DNA of 64,000 nt from NCBI RefSeq assembly GCF_024972775.1, contig NZ_CP092282.1, forward strand, positions 3,217,001 through 3,281,000, given 5' to 3'. Numbering within the stretch: position 1 is the stretch's first letter; every line of letters begins with the position of its first letter. Below, in pieces: positions 8,798-16,926 of the stretch. This DNA is from Dehalobacter sp. DCM. GTDB taxonomy: Bacteria > Bacillota > Desulfitobacteriia > Desulfitobacteriales > Syntrophobotulaceae. The position numbers and the translations under genes were made by a program. Below the pieces are notes generated by a model. The model was not told where the DNA came from, searched no databases, and saw nothing but the letters and a program-made list of their open reading frames with translations.

Positions 8798-9742
8798 TTA
8801 ACCGAAAATCTCCCCCGACTTTAGCCGATATCCGTTATAGAAATCCGGCGCATGCATTCTCTTTTTTCCCGCCGGCTGCAGCTCTTGAACATAGAGGATT
8901 CCTGAACCGGTCTGCACGGCTAAGGCGCCATTTTCCAACCCAATAATCAATCCGGGGATCTTCTCCGCTGGTGTATCCCAGCCTAATTGCTGAGCAGCTA
9001 CACTGCTTTGCCATATCTTTACCTGTTCTCCGCGGAAGAATGTAAATGCGCCGGGCCAAGGATTCAGACCGCGGATACGGTTATGGATCTGTTCGGCATG
9101 CCAAGACCACGCAATCTGTTCATGTTCCCGTGTCAAAAGTGGGGCATATGTAAATTGTTCCGGTTGGGGGGTCGGTTTGATCTTCCCCGCAACAAGGCCG
9201 TCTAATGTTTCCAGGATAAGCTCCGCCCCCATCCGGGCTAGTACGTCATATAATTCACCCGTCGTCGCTTCGCTCGAAATCGGATAATCCCTGCACAGCA
9301 GCATATCGCCCGTATCAAGTCCTGCATCCATGAGCATGGTTGTCACGCCAGTCTTAGTTTCGCCGTTCAGGACCGCCCAGTGAACAGGAGCTGCTCCGCG
9401 GTATGCCGGAAGCAAAGACGCGTGTACATTGATACATCCGTAAGCAGGTATCGCCAATATTTCCTTGGACAAAAGCTGTCCAAAAGCAACAACAACGATA
9501 CACTCCGGCTCAAGACTTTTGAGCAGAGTGACTGCTTCCGGTGATTTGATTTTGGCTGGCTGATAAACAGCGAGTCCGTTCTCTTCAGCAAAGACTTTAA
9601 CCGGACTAGCCTTTATTTTATTTCCTCTGCCTGAAGGTCTATCCGGTTGGGTAAATACGCCGGAGATCGCGTGTCCTGCTTTGTACAGGGCTTCAAGTGC
9701 AGGCACTGCAAAATCCGGTGTTCCCATAAACACAATTCGCAT
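8798..9742 (-). CDS. fmt: Methionyl-tRNA formyltransferase
   Basis: The 314-residue enzyme formylates initiator Met-tRNA with 10-formyl-tetrahydrofolate. It begins M-R-I-V-F-M-G-T-P-D-F. The catalytic block is visible, with N, H and D residues in I-N-V-H-A-S-L-L-P and D-A-G-L-D-T-G-D, plus the SLLPxYRG substrate loop. The frame extends upstream into def, but the ATG at 9742 starts the conserved N-terminus and has AGGATG in front. It lies 16 bases after the def stop; def-fmt coupling is usual in bacteria. Confidence 0.96.
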   Translation of the reverse strand: MRIVFMGTPDFAVPALEALYKAGHAISGVFTQPDRPSGRGNKIKASPVKVFAEENGLAVYQPAKIKSPEAVTLLKSLEPECIVVVAFGQLLSKEILAIPAYGCINVHASLLPAYRGAAPVHWAVLNGETKTGVTTMLMDAGLDTGDMLLCRDYPISSEATTGELYDVLARMGAELILETLDGLVAGKIKPTPQPEQFTYAPLLTREHEQIAWSWHAEQIHNRIRGLNPWPGAFTFFRGEQVKIWQSSVAAQQLGWDTPAEKIPGLIIGLENGALAVQTGSGILYVQELQPAGKKRMHAPDFYNGYRLKSGEIFG

Positions 9743-9758
9743 ACTGTCACATCCTGTA

Positions 9759-10211
9759 TCAGTTATCATATAGTTTTTCAGCAATATCAACAAATAAGAT
9801 CCCATCAAGGTGATCTGTTTCATGTTGGATAACCCTGGCCAAAAATCCTTCCGCTTCCAGATCAAACTTCTCGCCGTTTCGGTCAAGCGCGCTGACTACA
9901 AGTCGCGTAGCTCTTTTGACATCACCATACGTATTGGGAACACTTAAACAGCCTTCCTGGTCCATTGCTTCTCCGGACTTTTTTATAATAACCGGATTAA
10001 CAAACTCCCTTAACCCGTCCCCGGCATCGACGACAATGACTCTTTTCGGAACTCCGACCTGCGGAGCGGCTAAACCTACTCCCTTCGCCTTATACATCGT
10101 CTCTGCCATGTTATCAAGCAACTTATGGATATTTGGCGTTAATTTAGGTACCTCGACCGCTTGTTCCCTCAATATTTCTTCGCCGATACGTACTATTTGA
10201 TAAATGGCCAT
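9759..10211 (-). CDS. def: Peptide deformylase
   Basis: The 150-residue metallohydrolase removes the formyl group from nascent proteins. All three family motifs are present: G-L-A-A-P-Q-V-G (motif 1), E-G-C-L-S-V-P with the metal-binding cysteine (motif 2), and Q-H-E-T-D-H-L-D-G with the two histidines and catalytic glutamate (motif 3). The length fits the type 1 or short Gram-positive class. A consensus promoter stands 50-80 bases upstream, so def probably heads the def-fmt unit. Confidence 0.96.
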   Translation of the reverse strand: MAIYQIVRIGEEILREQAVEVPKLTPNIHKLLDNMAETMYKAKGVGLAAPQVGVPKRVIVVDAGDGLREFVNPVIIKKSGEAMDQEGCLSVPNTYGDVKRATRLVVSALDRNGEKFDLEAEGFLARVIQHETDHLDGILFVDIAEKLYDN

Positions 10212-10261
10212 AGTCCATCCGTCCCTTCTCCTTGAATTTTAATGATATGAAGTGTGTGTAT

Positions 10262-10290
10262 ATTATACCTTTTGCCATGCGCATATTCAA
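10262..10290 (-). promoter_or_regulatory. Sigma-A promoter for def-fmt
   Basis: The minus strand shows TTGAAT (10290-10285), a 17-base spacer and a perfect TATAAT (10267-10262). Initiation is expected near 10255, leaving a leader of roughly 45 bases to the def start. Confidence 0.75.
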
Positions 10291-10376
10291 TTTTATCTCC
10301 GGCCATTGTTTGTGGCAAGTAAGGGGACTATCCGTAATTCCGTGATCCATTACAATAAAACAAGTGGTATCTGTTC

Positions 10377-12719
10377 TTATGACGTCAGCGGGTCGGCCTC
10401 GATACTCAATTTAATGCCTGAACTGGCGGGGGTGCGGTAAAAATCATGGACACCCTCATGAACGATCCGGCGCAGGATGCTTGGATTTTTACCTTTAACC
10501 GAAAGCTGCCATCGAAATTCATTTTTTATGCGTGTCAAGATTGCCGGTGCAGGTCCAAGCAAATCATATTTTTCCCGTTCCTTCTCCCCTAGCTTTTGAC
10601 GCAGGGACCCCGCTAATTCGTGGGCTGCTTTAATCACACGATCTTCCTTCTCATGAAAAAGCATGATTCGGATGATATGCGAGAAAGGCGGATAACTTTG
10701 TTTTTTCCGGTAAGCGATTTCTTCCCAAAAAAAGGCTTCATAATCTTGATTGGCAGCAAGCAAAATGGATCGCTCCTCAGGGGAATACGTCTGAATCAGC
10801 ACTTCACCGTCTTTGCTGCCGCGTCCTGCGCGTCCGGCCACCTGCGTCAACAATTGGAAAGCTCTTTCTCTGGAACGAAAATCGGGCATATTGAAAAGCT
10901 GATCGGCCGAAATAACACCGACTAAGGTCACATTCGGGAAATCCAGGCCTTTGGCCAGCATCTGGGTTCCGACTAAAATCGGTGCCTCTTGCCTGCGGAA
11001 ACGGTCTAGAATTTGCTTGTAGCGTTGAGACCCCGCTGTTGTATCGGCGTCAAGCCGTAAGACTTGAATCCCCGGAAATAACGCGCTAACCTCCTCCTCA
11101 ACCTTTTGCGTTCCCTGTCCAAAAAATCGGATGTAACGGCTATTGCACTCCGGACAGTGATGAAAGACATCTTGTTGATAATTACAGTAATGACAGCGGA
11201 GCTGCTGACTATGCGTGTGGTAGGTCAGAGAAACATCGCAATGAGGGCAGCGTGCGACATAACCGCATTCCCGACAAAAAACAAATGTCGAATATCCGCG
11301 GCGATTTAAGAAAAGGATACTTTGTTCACCGCGTTCAATGCGATCCTGGAGCTTATTCCGGAGGGCCAAAGAGAACATCGTCTTATTGCCGCCCGCCAGT
11401 TCCTGCTTCATATCCACGATCTCAACCGTTGGTAACGATCGCTTATTGAAACGTTCCCGAAGGCTTACGTAGCCAATTTTCTGCGTTTGTGCTGCCGCAA
11501 ATGCCTCCAGTGATGGGGTTGCACTGCCAAGCACGACGAGCCCGTTCTTTTCCTCCATCCGTCTGCGGGCAACATCTCTGGCATGGTACTTCGGATTTTC
11601 GTCCTGTTTATAGGCATTATCGTGTTCTTCGTCCATAATAATCAGTTTAAGATTGGGCAACGGCGCAAAAACGGCTGATCGTGCTCCAATAATGATTCGT
11701 TTCTTCCCTTCCAGGACATTCTGCCAAAGTGCCAATTTATCGGTTGCACCGATTCCCGAATGAATGACAGCAACCTTTTCCCCAAACTTTTCTGTAAATA
11801 TCCGGGCTATTTGGGATGTCAACGAAATCTCGGGCACCAAAATGATCGCATCGCCGCCGTCATCCAGAATCCGAGCTGTAAGCTCTTGATAGACCTCTGT
11901 CTTGCCGCTTCCGGTAACCCCATGTAACAGGACAGTCCCAAATTCCCTGTTCGAATAGAATCCGGATATCTTATCCAAGGCATTCTCCTGAGCAGGGGAA
12001 AGTGATCTGTTGTTCGTGCCTACAGATGACTTTCCCTGGATAACACCGTGTGATATATCTGATTTTAAACTATCCTTCACTGTGATTTGCTTAGGTGATG
12101 TGTCTTTTTTGTTTTGTATATCGGCACTGCGCGTTTCTGAAGACCCATAATAAACGCGGCTTGCTCCGGTATTTCGTACTTCCTTCTTAATCCAGCCCTG
12201 TTTGAGCATTTCTTCAAGCAGGGCATTGCCAACACCCGTTTTCTTAGTTAAATCGCTTTCCGGAAGCCCCCCGCGTCTGGCGCGATTCAGAAACATTAAA
12301 ACGTTATACGTTTCCGGGTCCAACAGCTTAAGCACCTGTACCTCTTCATCATGCAGGGCTGCATTTGGAAAGTACCACGTTTCCGCTTTCCCTTTCAGAA
12401 AAGGCCAGACGGTATGAAGTGCCTGAGCAACCGGGCAAATGGTTGTTTCCGAAAGCCAACAGGCTAATTGGATCAATTCCTGCGGTATAAGAGAATTCTC
12501 TTCAAGAATTTCCTCAATCGCCCGGAATTTGGTTTCGCTGTCAAATACCGGTGGCTCCGTTGTCGTACTCACGACCAAACCCCGAACCTTTCTGTTTTTT
12601 AGAGGGACAACGACCATCATACCAGCTTGTATAGACATATCATGGGGAATAGAATAATGAAAGCTTTGATCTAGTCGCCTATTGGCAACGTCCACCAGCA
12701 CCTCTGCAAAACCAGCCAA
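10377..12719 (-). CDS. priA: Primosomal replication restart helicase PriA
   Basis: The 780-residue protein has an N-terminal DNA 3'-end binding domain, a winged-helix region, a polar linker (about 195-240) and a superfamily 2 helicase core. Walker A G-V-T-G-S-G-K-T is at 267-274 and the DEEH box at 363-366. Eight cysteines between 482 and 525 form the paired zinc-binding sites typical of PriA. It reloads the replisome at collapsed forks. The start is TTG at 12719, with AAGGGGG about eleven bases upstream; no ATG at a sensible position competes. A lone TATAAT at 12791-12786 on the minus strand could be its -10 element. Confidence 0.95.
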   Translation of the reverse strand: MAGFAEVLVDVANRRLDQSFHYSIPHDMSIQAGMMVVVPLKNRKVRGLVVSTTTEPPVFDSETKFRAIEEILEENSLIPQELIQLACWLSETTICPVAQALHTVWPFLKGKAETWYFPNAALHDEEVQVLKLLDPETYNVLMFLNRARRGGLPESDLTKKTGVGNALLEEMLKQGWIKKEVRNTGASRVYYGSSETRSADIQNKKDTSPKQITVKDSLKSDISHGVIQGKSSVGTNNRSLSPAQENALDKISGFYSNREFGTVLLHGVTGSGKTEVYQELTARILDDGGDAIILVPEISLTSQIARIFTEKFGEKVAVIHSGIGATDKLALWQNVLEGKKRIIIGARSAVFAPLPNLKLIIMDEEHDNAYKQDENPKYHARDVARRRMEEKNGLVVLGSATPSLEAFAAAQTQKIGYVSLRERFNKRSLPTVEIVDMKQELAGGNKTMFSLALRNKLQDRIERGEQSILFLNRRGYSTFVFCRECGYVARCPHCDVSLTYHTHSQQLRCHYCNYQQDVFHHCPECNSRYIRFFGQGTQKVEEEVSALFPGIQVLRLDADTTAGSQRYKQILDRFRRQEAPILVGTQMLAKGLDFPNVTLVGVISADQLFNMPDFRSRERAFQLLTQVAGRAGRGSKDGEVLIQTYSPEERSILLAANQDYEAFFWEEIAYRKKQSYPPFSHIIRIMLFHEKEDRVIKAAHELAGSLRQKLGEKEREKYDLLGPAPAILTRIKNEFRWQLSVKGKNPSILRRIVHEGVHDFYRTPASSGIKLSIEADPLTS

Positions 12720-12785
12720 TTCTCGAAAGCCCCCTTACATTGCTGCTTAATACGGTTATTGGTTCATAATACACATGACAATTAA

Positions 12786-12791
12786 ATTATA
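12786..12791 (-). promoter_or_regulatory. Possible -10 element for priA
   Basis: TATAAT lies on the minus strand about 65 bases upstream of the TTG start of priA. No recognisable -35 hexamer stands at 16-18 bases, so this is a weak call. Confidence 0.35.
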
Positions 12792-12945
12792 GCAGATATT
12801 TCACGCTTGATTCAGTAGAACAAAATCAAAAATGTGATTTTAAAATACCTGAGAATGCGCAGATGCCTTTGAATCTTAAATCTTTATCTAAATGATGTTA
12901 GAATAAAAAAATCAAAAAAATATCAAAAAAATATCTAAAATACTA

Positions 12946-12974
12946 TTGACCTATTCCAAAAAGAGCGTTATACT
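12946..12974 (+). promoter_or_regulatory. Strong sigma-A promoter reading into a gene-free region
   Basis: TTGACC (12946-12951), an exact 17-base spacer and TATACT (12969-12974) form a near-consensus promoter, preceded by A/T-rich tracts that could act as an UP element. Transcription would start near 12981 and run directly into the decamer repeats, toward the 3' end of the methyltransferase gene on the opposite strand. No open frame with a ribosome binding site follows. Confidence 0.75.
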
Positions 12975-12990
12975 AAAAACATCATCCGGT

Positions 12991-13050
12991 ATATACAAGG
13001 TTATACAAGGTTATACAAGGTTATACAAGGTTATACAAGGTTATACAGGA
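12991..13050 (+). repeat. Tandem decamer repeat (about six units of TTATACAAGG)
   Basis: Four perfect head-to-tail copies of TTATACAAGG occupy 13001-13040. They are flanked by a variant first unit (ATATACAAGG) and a variant last unit (TTATACAGGA). The ten-base period places every unit on the same DNA face, and the array begins about ten bases after the predicted transcription start. It could be an operator array or a transcribed structural element. Confidence 0.9.
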
Positions 13051-13159
13051 CAACAAACGATAACCGTTCGGGATGATACCATAAAAGCAAACTTCGGATC
13101 TAAGCCAAGGTGCACTCATCATTTGTGTTCTTCGCTGCTGATCCATTGATCGTCCAGTA

Positions 13160-13259
13160 CTTGGCGGGGTTATTAAAACATCCACTTCATTCTTCATTAA
13201 CAGCTGGCAGATTTATTACAGAACAGACACACTACTATACACGAATTGACCCCGCCAAG
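13160..13259. repeat. 100-bp segment with 11-bp perfect terminal inverted repeats
   Basis: CTTGGCGGGGT at 13160-13170 is matched by its exact complement ACCCCGCCAAG at 13249-13259. The interior holds no frame. The ends look like those of a small insertion-sequence relic or miniature element, but no target duplication is evident. The rest of the gene-free stretch 13051-13387 shows nothing else except the hairpin at 13339-13363. Confidence 0.5.
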
Positions 13260-13338
13260 ATTCATATACCACTGGACATATAAATTCGACAATCACTTTA
13301 CTTATTTTGTTAAACGTCCTCCCTTTTAAATATACTAA

Positions 13339-13363
13339 AGCCACAAAACACTGTTTTGTGGCT
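13339..13363. terminator. Hairpin between the decamer transcript and the methyltransferase gene
   Basis: AGCCACAAAAC and its complement form an 11-bp perfect stem with a three-base loop. On the plus strand it is followed by a moderately T-rich tract (ACTTTCTTTA). On the minus strand it sits just downstream of the methyltransferase stop. It can serve convergent transcripts from both sides. Confidence 0.6.
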
Positions 13364-13387
13364 ACTTTCTTTATATTCAGGTCAAAA

Positions 13388-15397
13388 TTAGGTCAAATTA
13401 GTTTTTATATAGTCACTTTCCTCTGATGTTAAACCAAACTGAGCCATAATATAATCATCCAATTCAGCATAGTGATCTGATCCATTAATCATCTTATCGG
13501 CCAAACCCACTATATGACTGAAAACAGCTTCTGTCCACAGTGGCAGCGGGAGCCGCTCCAAATCGCCCCGTAATATTTTCAATGTATGATATTTCCTGGC
13601 AAAAATGAATTGATAAAGAGAACTATTGAACAAGGCCAAAATTACCTTGACAGGATAGTTCTCTATTTTCGGTATTAGGATATTGGCACTGTTCAGTGTC
13701 AGACAGCCCGTGTTGTCATAAGCAAAAATAAGTTGGCTCGAAATGAAGCGATAGATGAGCTTCTCTTTTGCGCGGTACTTATACACTGGCGCCACCTGCT
13801 GATAGTCCTGCGGAGTAAACCGAATATAAGTTGTTGGTGCTTTCAATGTAAATCGTTTAACATCCGAGCCTTTATAGACCGGTTCCATTTTAGGAACCAT
13901 CGTTTTACATAGATGTCTCTGGTTGTCGCCGGTTACGATCCCCAATGCCCAATCGGCTTGATTTTTTAACGTGGTATGCGCTGCTGTATATACCTTGCGT
14001 AATATCACTTCATCCTGCAAAGACAGAAAGATATCGATCACAAACCCCGGATTATTCAAAAATCGTTTTTGCGAGATCCGGTATTCCTTATCGGGGAATC
14101 TTACAAGTACATCAGCGGCATTTTCATCATCATATAACGGTGTCGACTTTTGTATGTCAATCCGAATAACGGATGAAAAAACATGCTGGAACCGTCTTCC
14201 CAAATATTCAATTTTATTTATGCGGCAATTTTTTAGAATATACTCCCGTATATCACTATGCAGCCGTACATTCAACAGCGATTCGGGTAAGATGAAAGAC
14301 GCTGTCCCCCCATCCTTTAAAAGCGCGATGCTCCCTCTAAGAAAATAAGAAAAGGACTCCCCGGAAGTGATCTCCGGAAACACCACCGCCAACTGTCTGA
14401 CAATATCGCCATCGATATCGGCGCCCCACGGGGGGTTTGTCGCAATAAAATCATAGTGGGCCGCTGGTTCATCCACCGCTTGCTGTAACGCATAGTGTTT
14501 CAATGTGTCGCAGTGAAATATATTCGGTCGGAAATCCCTCGCATAATAGAGCAGAAGATTAAGGCGAGCGATCCGCACCGCATTTAAATCCAGATCCATT
14601 CCCCAGATGTTTTCCGGATTGTCGATGGTACGCGCAAAAGCCAAAAGGAACTGACCCGTGCCGCAGCAGGGATCTAAAACCCTTTGGCCTTTTTGAATGT
14701 TGCCTTGAACCGCATCTTTTACAATCTCCACTGGGGTAAAGTAAGAGCCTGATCTGGCTTTTTCCCCTTCGTGAGTGAGTGCCTGGTAGACTATTCCTAG
14801 CACCTCACACCCAGTCGGCAAGGGAAGGTTGAATAAATAATCATAGACTTCATCGTCCTGTTTTTCATGAAAAATATAAGCTGGAATGTCAGCATAATAC
14901 GCGTACAGCTCCTGATAAACAGCTGACCTGCGAAAAATTTCCCTTGGAAACTGAAGAATGCGCTGAAGATCTCGACAGTAAATTTCTTCTGTGCTGCAAA
15001 ATAGATTCAGGGCCAAAAGAAAAACAGCGACGCTTCTTTCCACTTGGCGAGAGATAAGATAATCGATCAGCGCGAGGATCAGCGTTTGATTTCCATCGGC
15101 CTCGATATATTCGACGGGAGCAAACATCCTGTCGGCACTGACTTTATTAGCCCTTTTACGCAATCGCCGAATGTTTCCGTCGGCGATCTTCTTTTTTAAA
15201 TTCAGGACATCCGTTAAGAGAAAGGATCGCTTCGCCATATCAATCGGCTGAAGATATCCATACCGTGTCCAATTTCGGATACTGGCATAGGATATCTCCA
15301 AGATCTCAGCCGCTTGTTTTGCTGTGATTAATCTATTACCATGGTTTGTGTTGAAAGATTCAGCATCCTTATCCAATGAGTCACCACCAAATTTCAT
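13388..15397 (-). CDS. Solitary N6-adenine DNA methyltransferase with N-terminal helix-turn-helix
   Basis: The 669-residue protein has a MerR/excisionase-like helix-turn-helix at about 21-70 (T-A-K-Q-A-A-E-I-L and S-I-R-N-W-T-R-Y-G). A methylase core follows, with G-S-Y-F-T-P (217-222), SAM motif D-P-C-C-G-T-G (242-248) and catalytic N-P-P-W (321-324). The C-terminal part resembles a TaqI-type target-recognition domain (Y-K-G-S-D-V near residue 480). It should methylate adenine in DNA; the target sequence is unknown. No endonuclease gene is adjacent, so it looks like an orphan regulatory or host-modification enzyme. It follows purD by about 100 bases. ATG 15397 has no ribosome binding site; a TTG at 15376 has GGTGGTG in front and may be the true start. 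Confidence 0.85.
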   Translation of the reverse strand: MKFGGDSLDKDAESFNTNHGNRLITAKQAAEILEISYASIRNWTRYGYLQPIDMAKRSFLLTDVLNLKKKIADGNIRRLRKRANKVSADRMFAPVEYIEADGNQTLILALIDYLISRQVERSVAVFLLALNLFCSTEEIYCRDLQRILQFPREIFRRSAVYQELYAYYADIPAYIFHEKQDDEVYDYLFNLPLPTGCEVLGIVYQALTHEGEKARSGSYFTPVEIVKDAVQGNIQKGQRVLDPCCGTGQFLLAFARTIDNPENIWGMDLDLNAVRIARLNLLLYYARDFRPNIFHCDTLKHYALQQAVDEPAAHYDFIATNPPWGADIDGDIVRQLAVVFPEITSGESFSYFLRGSIALLKDGGTASFILPESLLNVRLHSDIREYILKNCRINKIEYLGRRFQHVFSSVIRIDIQKSTPLYDDENAADVLVRFPDKEYRISQKRFLNNPGFVIDIFLSLQDEVILRKVYTAAHTTLKNQADWALGIVTGDNQRHLCKTMVPKMEPVYKGSDVKRFTLKAPTTYIRFTPQDYQQVAPVYKYRAKEKLIYRFISSQLIFAYDNTGCLTLNSANILIPKIENYPVKVILALFNSSLYQFIFARKYHTLKILRGDLERLPLPLWTEAVFSHIVGLADKMINGSDHYAELDDYIMAQFGLTSEESDYIKTNLT

Positions 15398-15496
15398 GTT
15401 ATAAAAGTACTATGCCCAATTCCCGAGACAACGTTGCTTCGCTTGATGGTGTTATATACATCACGCAATTTCGGATGGAGAGATTAGTGACCCTTT

Positions 15497-16783
15497 CTAC
15501 TCCGCAAGTCCTTTGATGCCGATATCCGTACGATAATGCGCGTTCGGAAAGACGATTTTTTCTACTAAAGCATACGCTTCTTTCCGAGCAGCAACAATCG
15601 ATTCTCCTCTGGCGGTCACACCGAGAACCCTGCCGCCGGAACTGACAAGTTCACCTTGATCCATCTTGGTACCTGCATGGAATATGACTTGACTATCCTT
15701 AGTTTCAGGGAGTTTAATGACGATTCCCTTGGTGTATTCCCCCGGATAACCTGGTGCCGCCATTACAACACATACGGCTGTACCGTCCAACCATTCGATA
15801 CCGATATTTTCTAACCGGCCGTCGATACAGGCTTCAAATATCGGGATGAGGTCAGACTTTAATAACGTCATAACGACCTGGGTCTCCGGATCGCCAAATC
15901 GAACATTGTATTCTAATAGTTTTGGACCCTTGACCGTGATCATCAACCCAAGGAATAATATCCCGGTAAACGGCGTTCCTCTTTCGCGCATGACATCTAG
16001 AGTCGGTTGGGCAATCGTCCGAATTACTTCTGCTTCCAAGTCTTTAGTCCAGAATGGCGGAGGACTGTATGTCCCCATTCCTCCCGTATTGAGGCCTTGA
16101 TCACCGTCCAATGCGCGCTTATGATCCTGAACCGGTGTCATCGGCAAGGCTCTATCCCCGTCGCAAAAACATAACAGGCTGACTTCCGGTCCTTCAAGGA
16201 ATTCTTCGACAACCACTTTTTCACCGGCTGAACCAAAAGCGCCCCCCATAATCGTATCCAAGCCATCAAGCGCTTCGTCTAATGTTGCAGCGACAATAAC
16301 ACCCTTACCGGCGGCCAGACCGTCTGCTTTAATAACTATCGGAGCGCCGATATCACGTATGTATTGCTCTGCCATCTTTTTATCGACAAAGGTTTGGTAT
16401 GCTGCCGTTGGCACCTTGGCAGCATCCATGATTTCCTTAGCAAAAGCTTTACTGCTTTCGAGAAAAGCCGCTGCTTGGGATGGCCCAAAAATCCGAAGCC
16501 CTTCAGCCTGAAACGCGTTGACAATACCCAAACTGAGTGGTTCTTCTGGCCCAACAATTGTCAGATCAATACGCTCGGTTTTGGCAAAATGAACAAGGCT
16601 TTGGATATCGTTCGCTTTGATCGGAATATTCCATTCGCCCGTGCCGGCATTACCCGGAGCGACATACAGTTTTCTGCACAAACTGCTCTGATTGATTTTC
16701 CAAGCTAAGGCATGCTCCCTGCCTCCCGAGCCGACAATCAATATGTTCTTTCCGTTAGTATCATGAGTATTTACGTTTGTCAT
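15497..16783 (-). CDS. purD: Phosphoribosylamine-glycine ligase
   Basis: The 428-residue ATP-grasp enzyme joins glycine to phosphoribosylamine, the second step of purine synthesis. It opens with the N-terminal signature G-S-G-G-R-E-H-A-L-A and continues with the ATP-grasp lid K-A-D-G-L-A-A-G-K-G-V and metal-binding N-V-R-F-G-D-P-E-T. AGGTGG ten bases before ATG sets the start. It is the last biosynthetic gene of the purE operon, 143 bases after purH; that gap contains no clear signal. Confidence 0.96.
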   Translation of the reverse strand: MTNVNTHDTNGKNILIVGSGGREHALAWKINQSSLCRKLYVAPGNAGTGEWNIPIKANDIQSLVHFAKTERIDLTIVGPEEPLSLGIVNAFQAEGLRIFGPSQAAAFLESSKAFAKEIMDAAKVPTAAYQTFVDKKMAEQYIRDIGAPIVIKADGLAAGKGVIVAATLDEALDGLDTIMGGAFGSAGEKVVVEEFLEGPEVSLLCFCDGDRALPMTPVQDHKRALDGDQGLNTGGMGTYSPPPFWTKDLEAEVIRTIAQPTLDVMRERGTPFTGILFLGLMITVKGPKLLEYNVRFGDPETQVVMTLLKSDLIPIFEACIDGRLENIGIEWLDGTAVCVVMAAPGYPGEYTKGIVIKLPETKDSQVIFHAGTKMDQGELVSSGGRVLGVTARGESIVAARKEAYALVEKIVFPNAHYRTDIGIKGLAE

Positions 16784-16926
16784 TTACATCCACCTCAATC
16801 GGTATTTGAAAAGAATCGTATCTTAAAAGAAACTTATTAACAACAGACGTATTCAGAGTAATTAATACCGTGATGAACAGGATTGTACCACTCAATCCGA
16901 TAAGCTGTTATCAGGTTTTAGAGATT

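Noticed and set aside
12991-13050. Possible CRISPR array
   Set aside because: The units are ten-base direct repeats without spacers and no cas gene is in the window.
12946-13149. A 67-codon plus-strand frame running through the decamer repeats
   Set aside because: It would start inside the -35 hexamer of the promoter, has no ribosome binding site, and its repetitive residues only mirror the DNA repeat. I treat the region as non-coding.
13388-15397. Restriction-modification system
   Set aside because: Only the methyltransferase is present; neighbouring genes are purine biosynthesis and a gene-free stretch, with no nuclease or specificity subunit.
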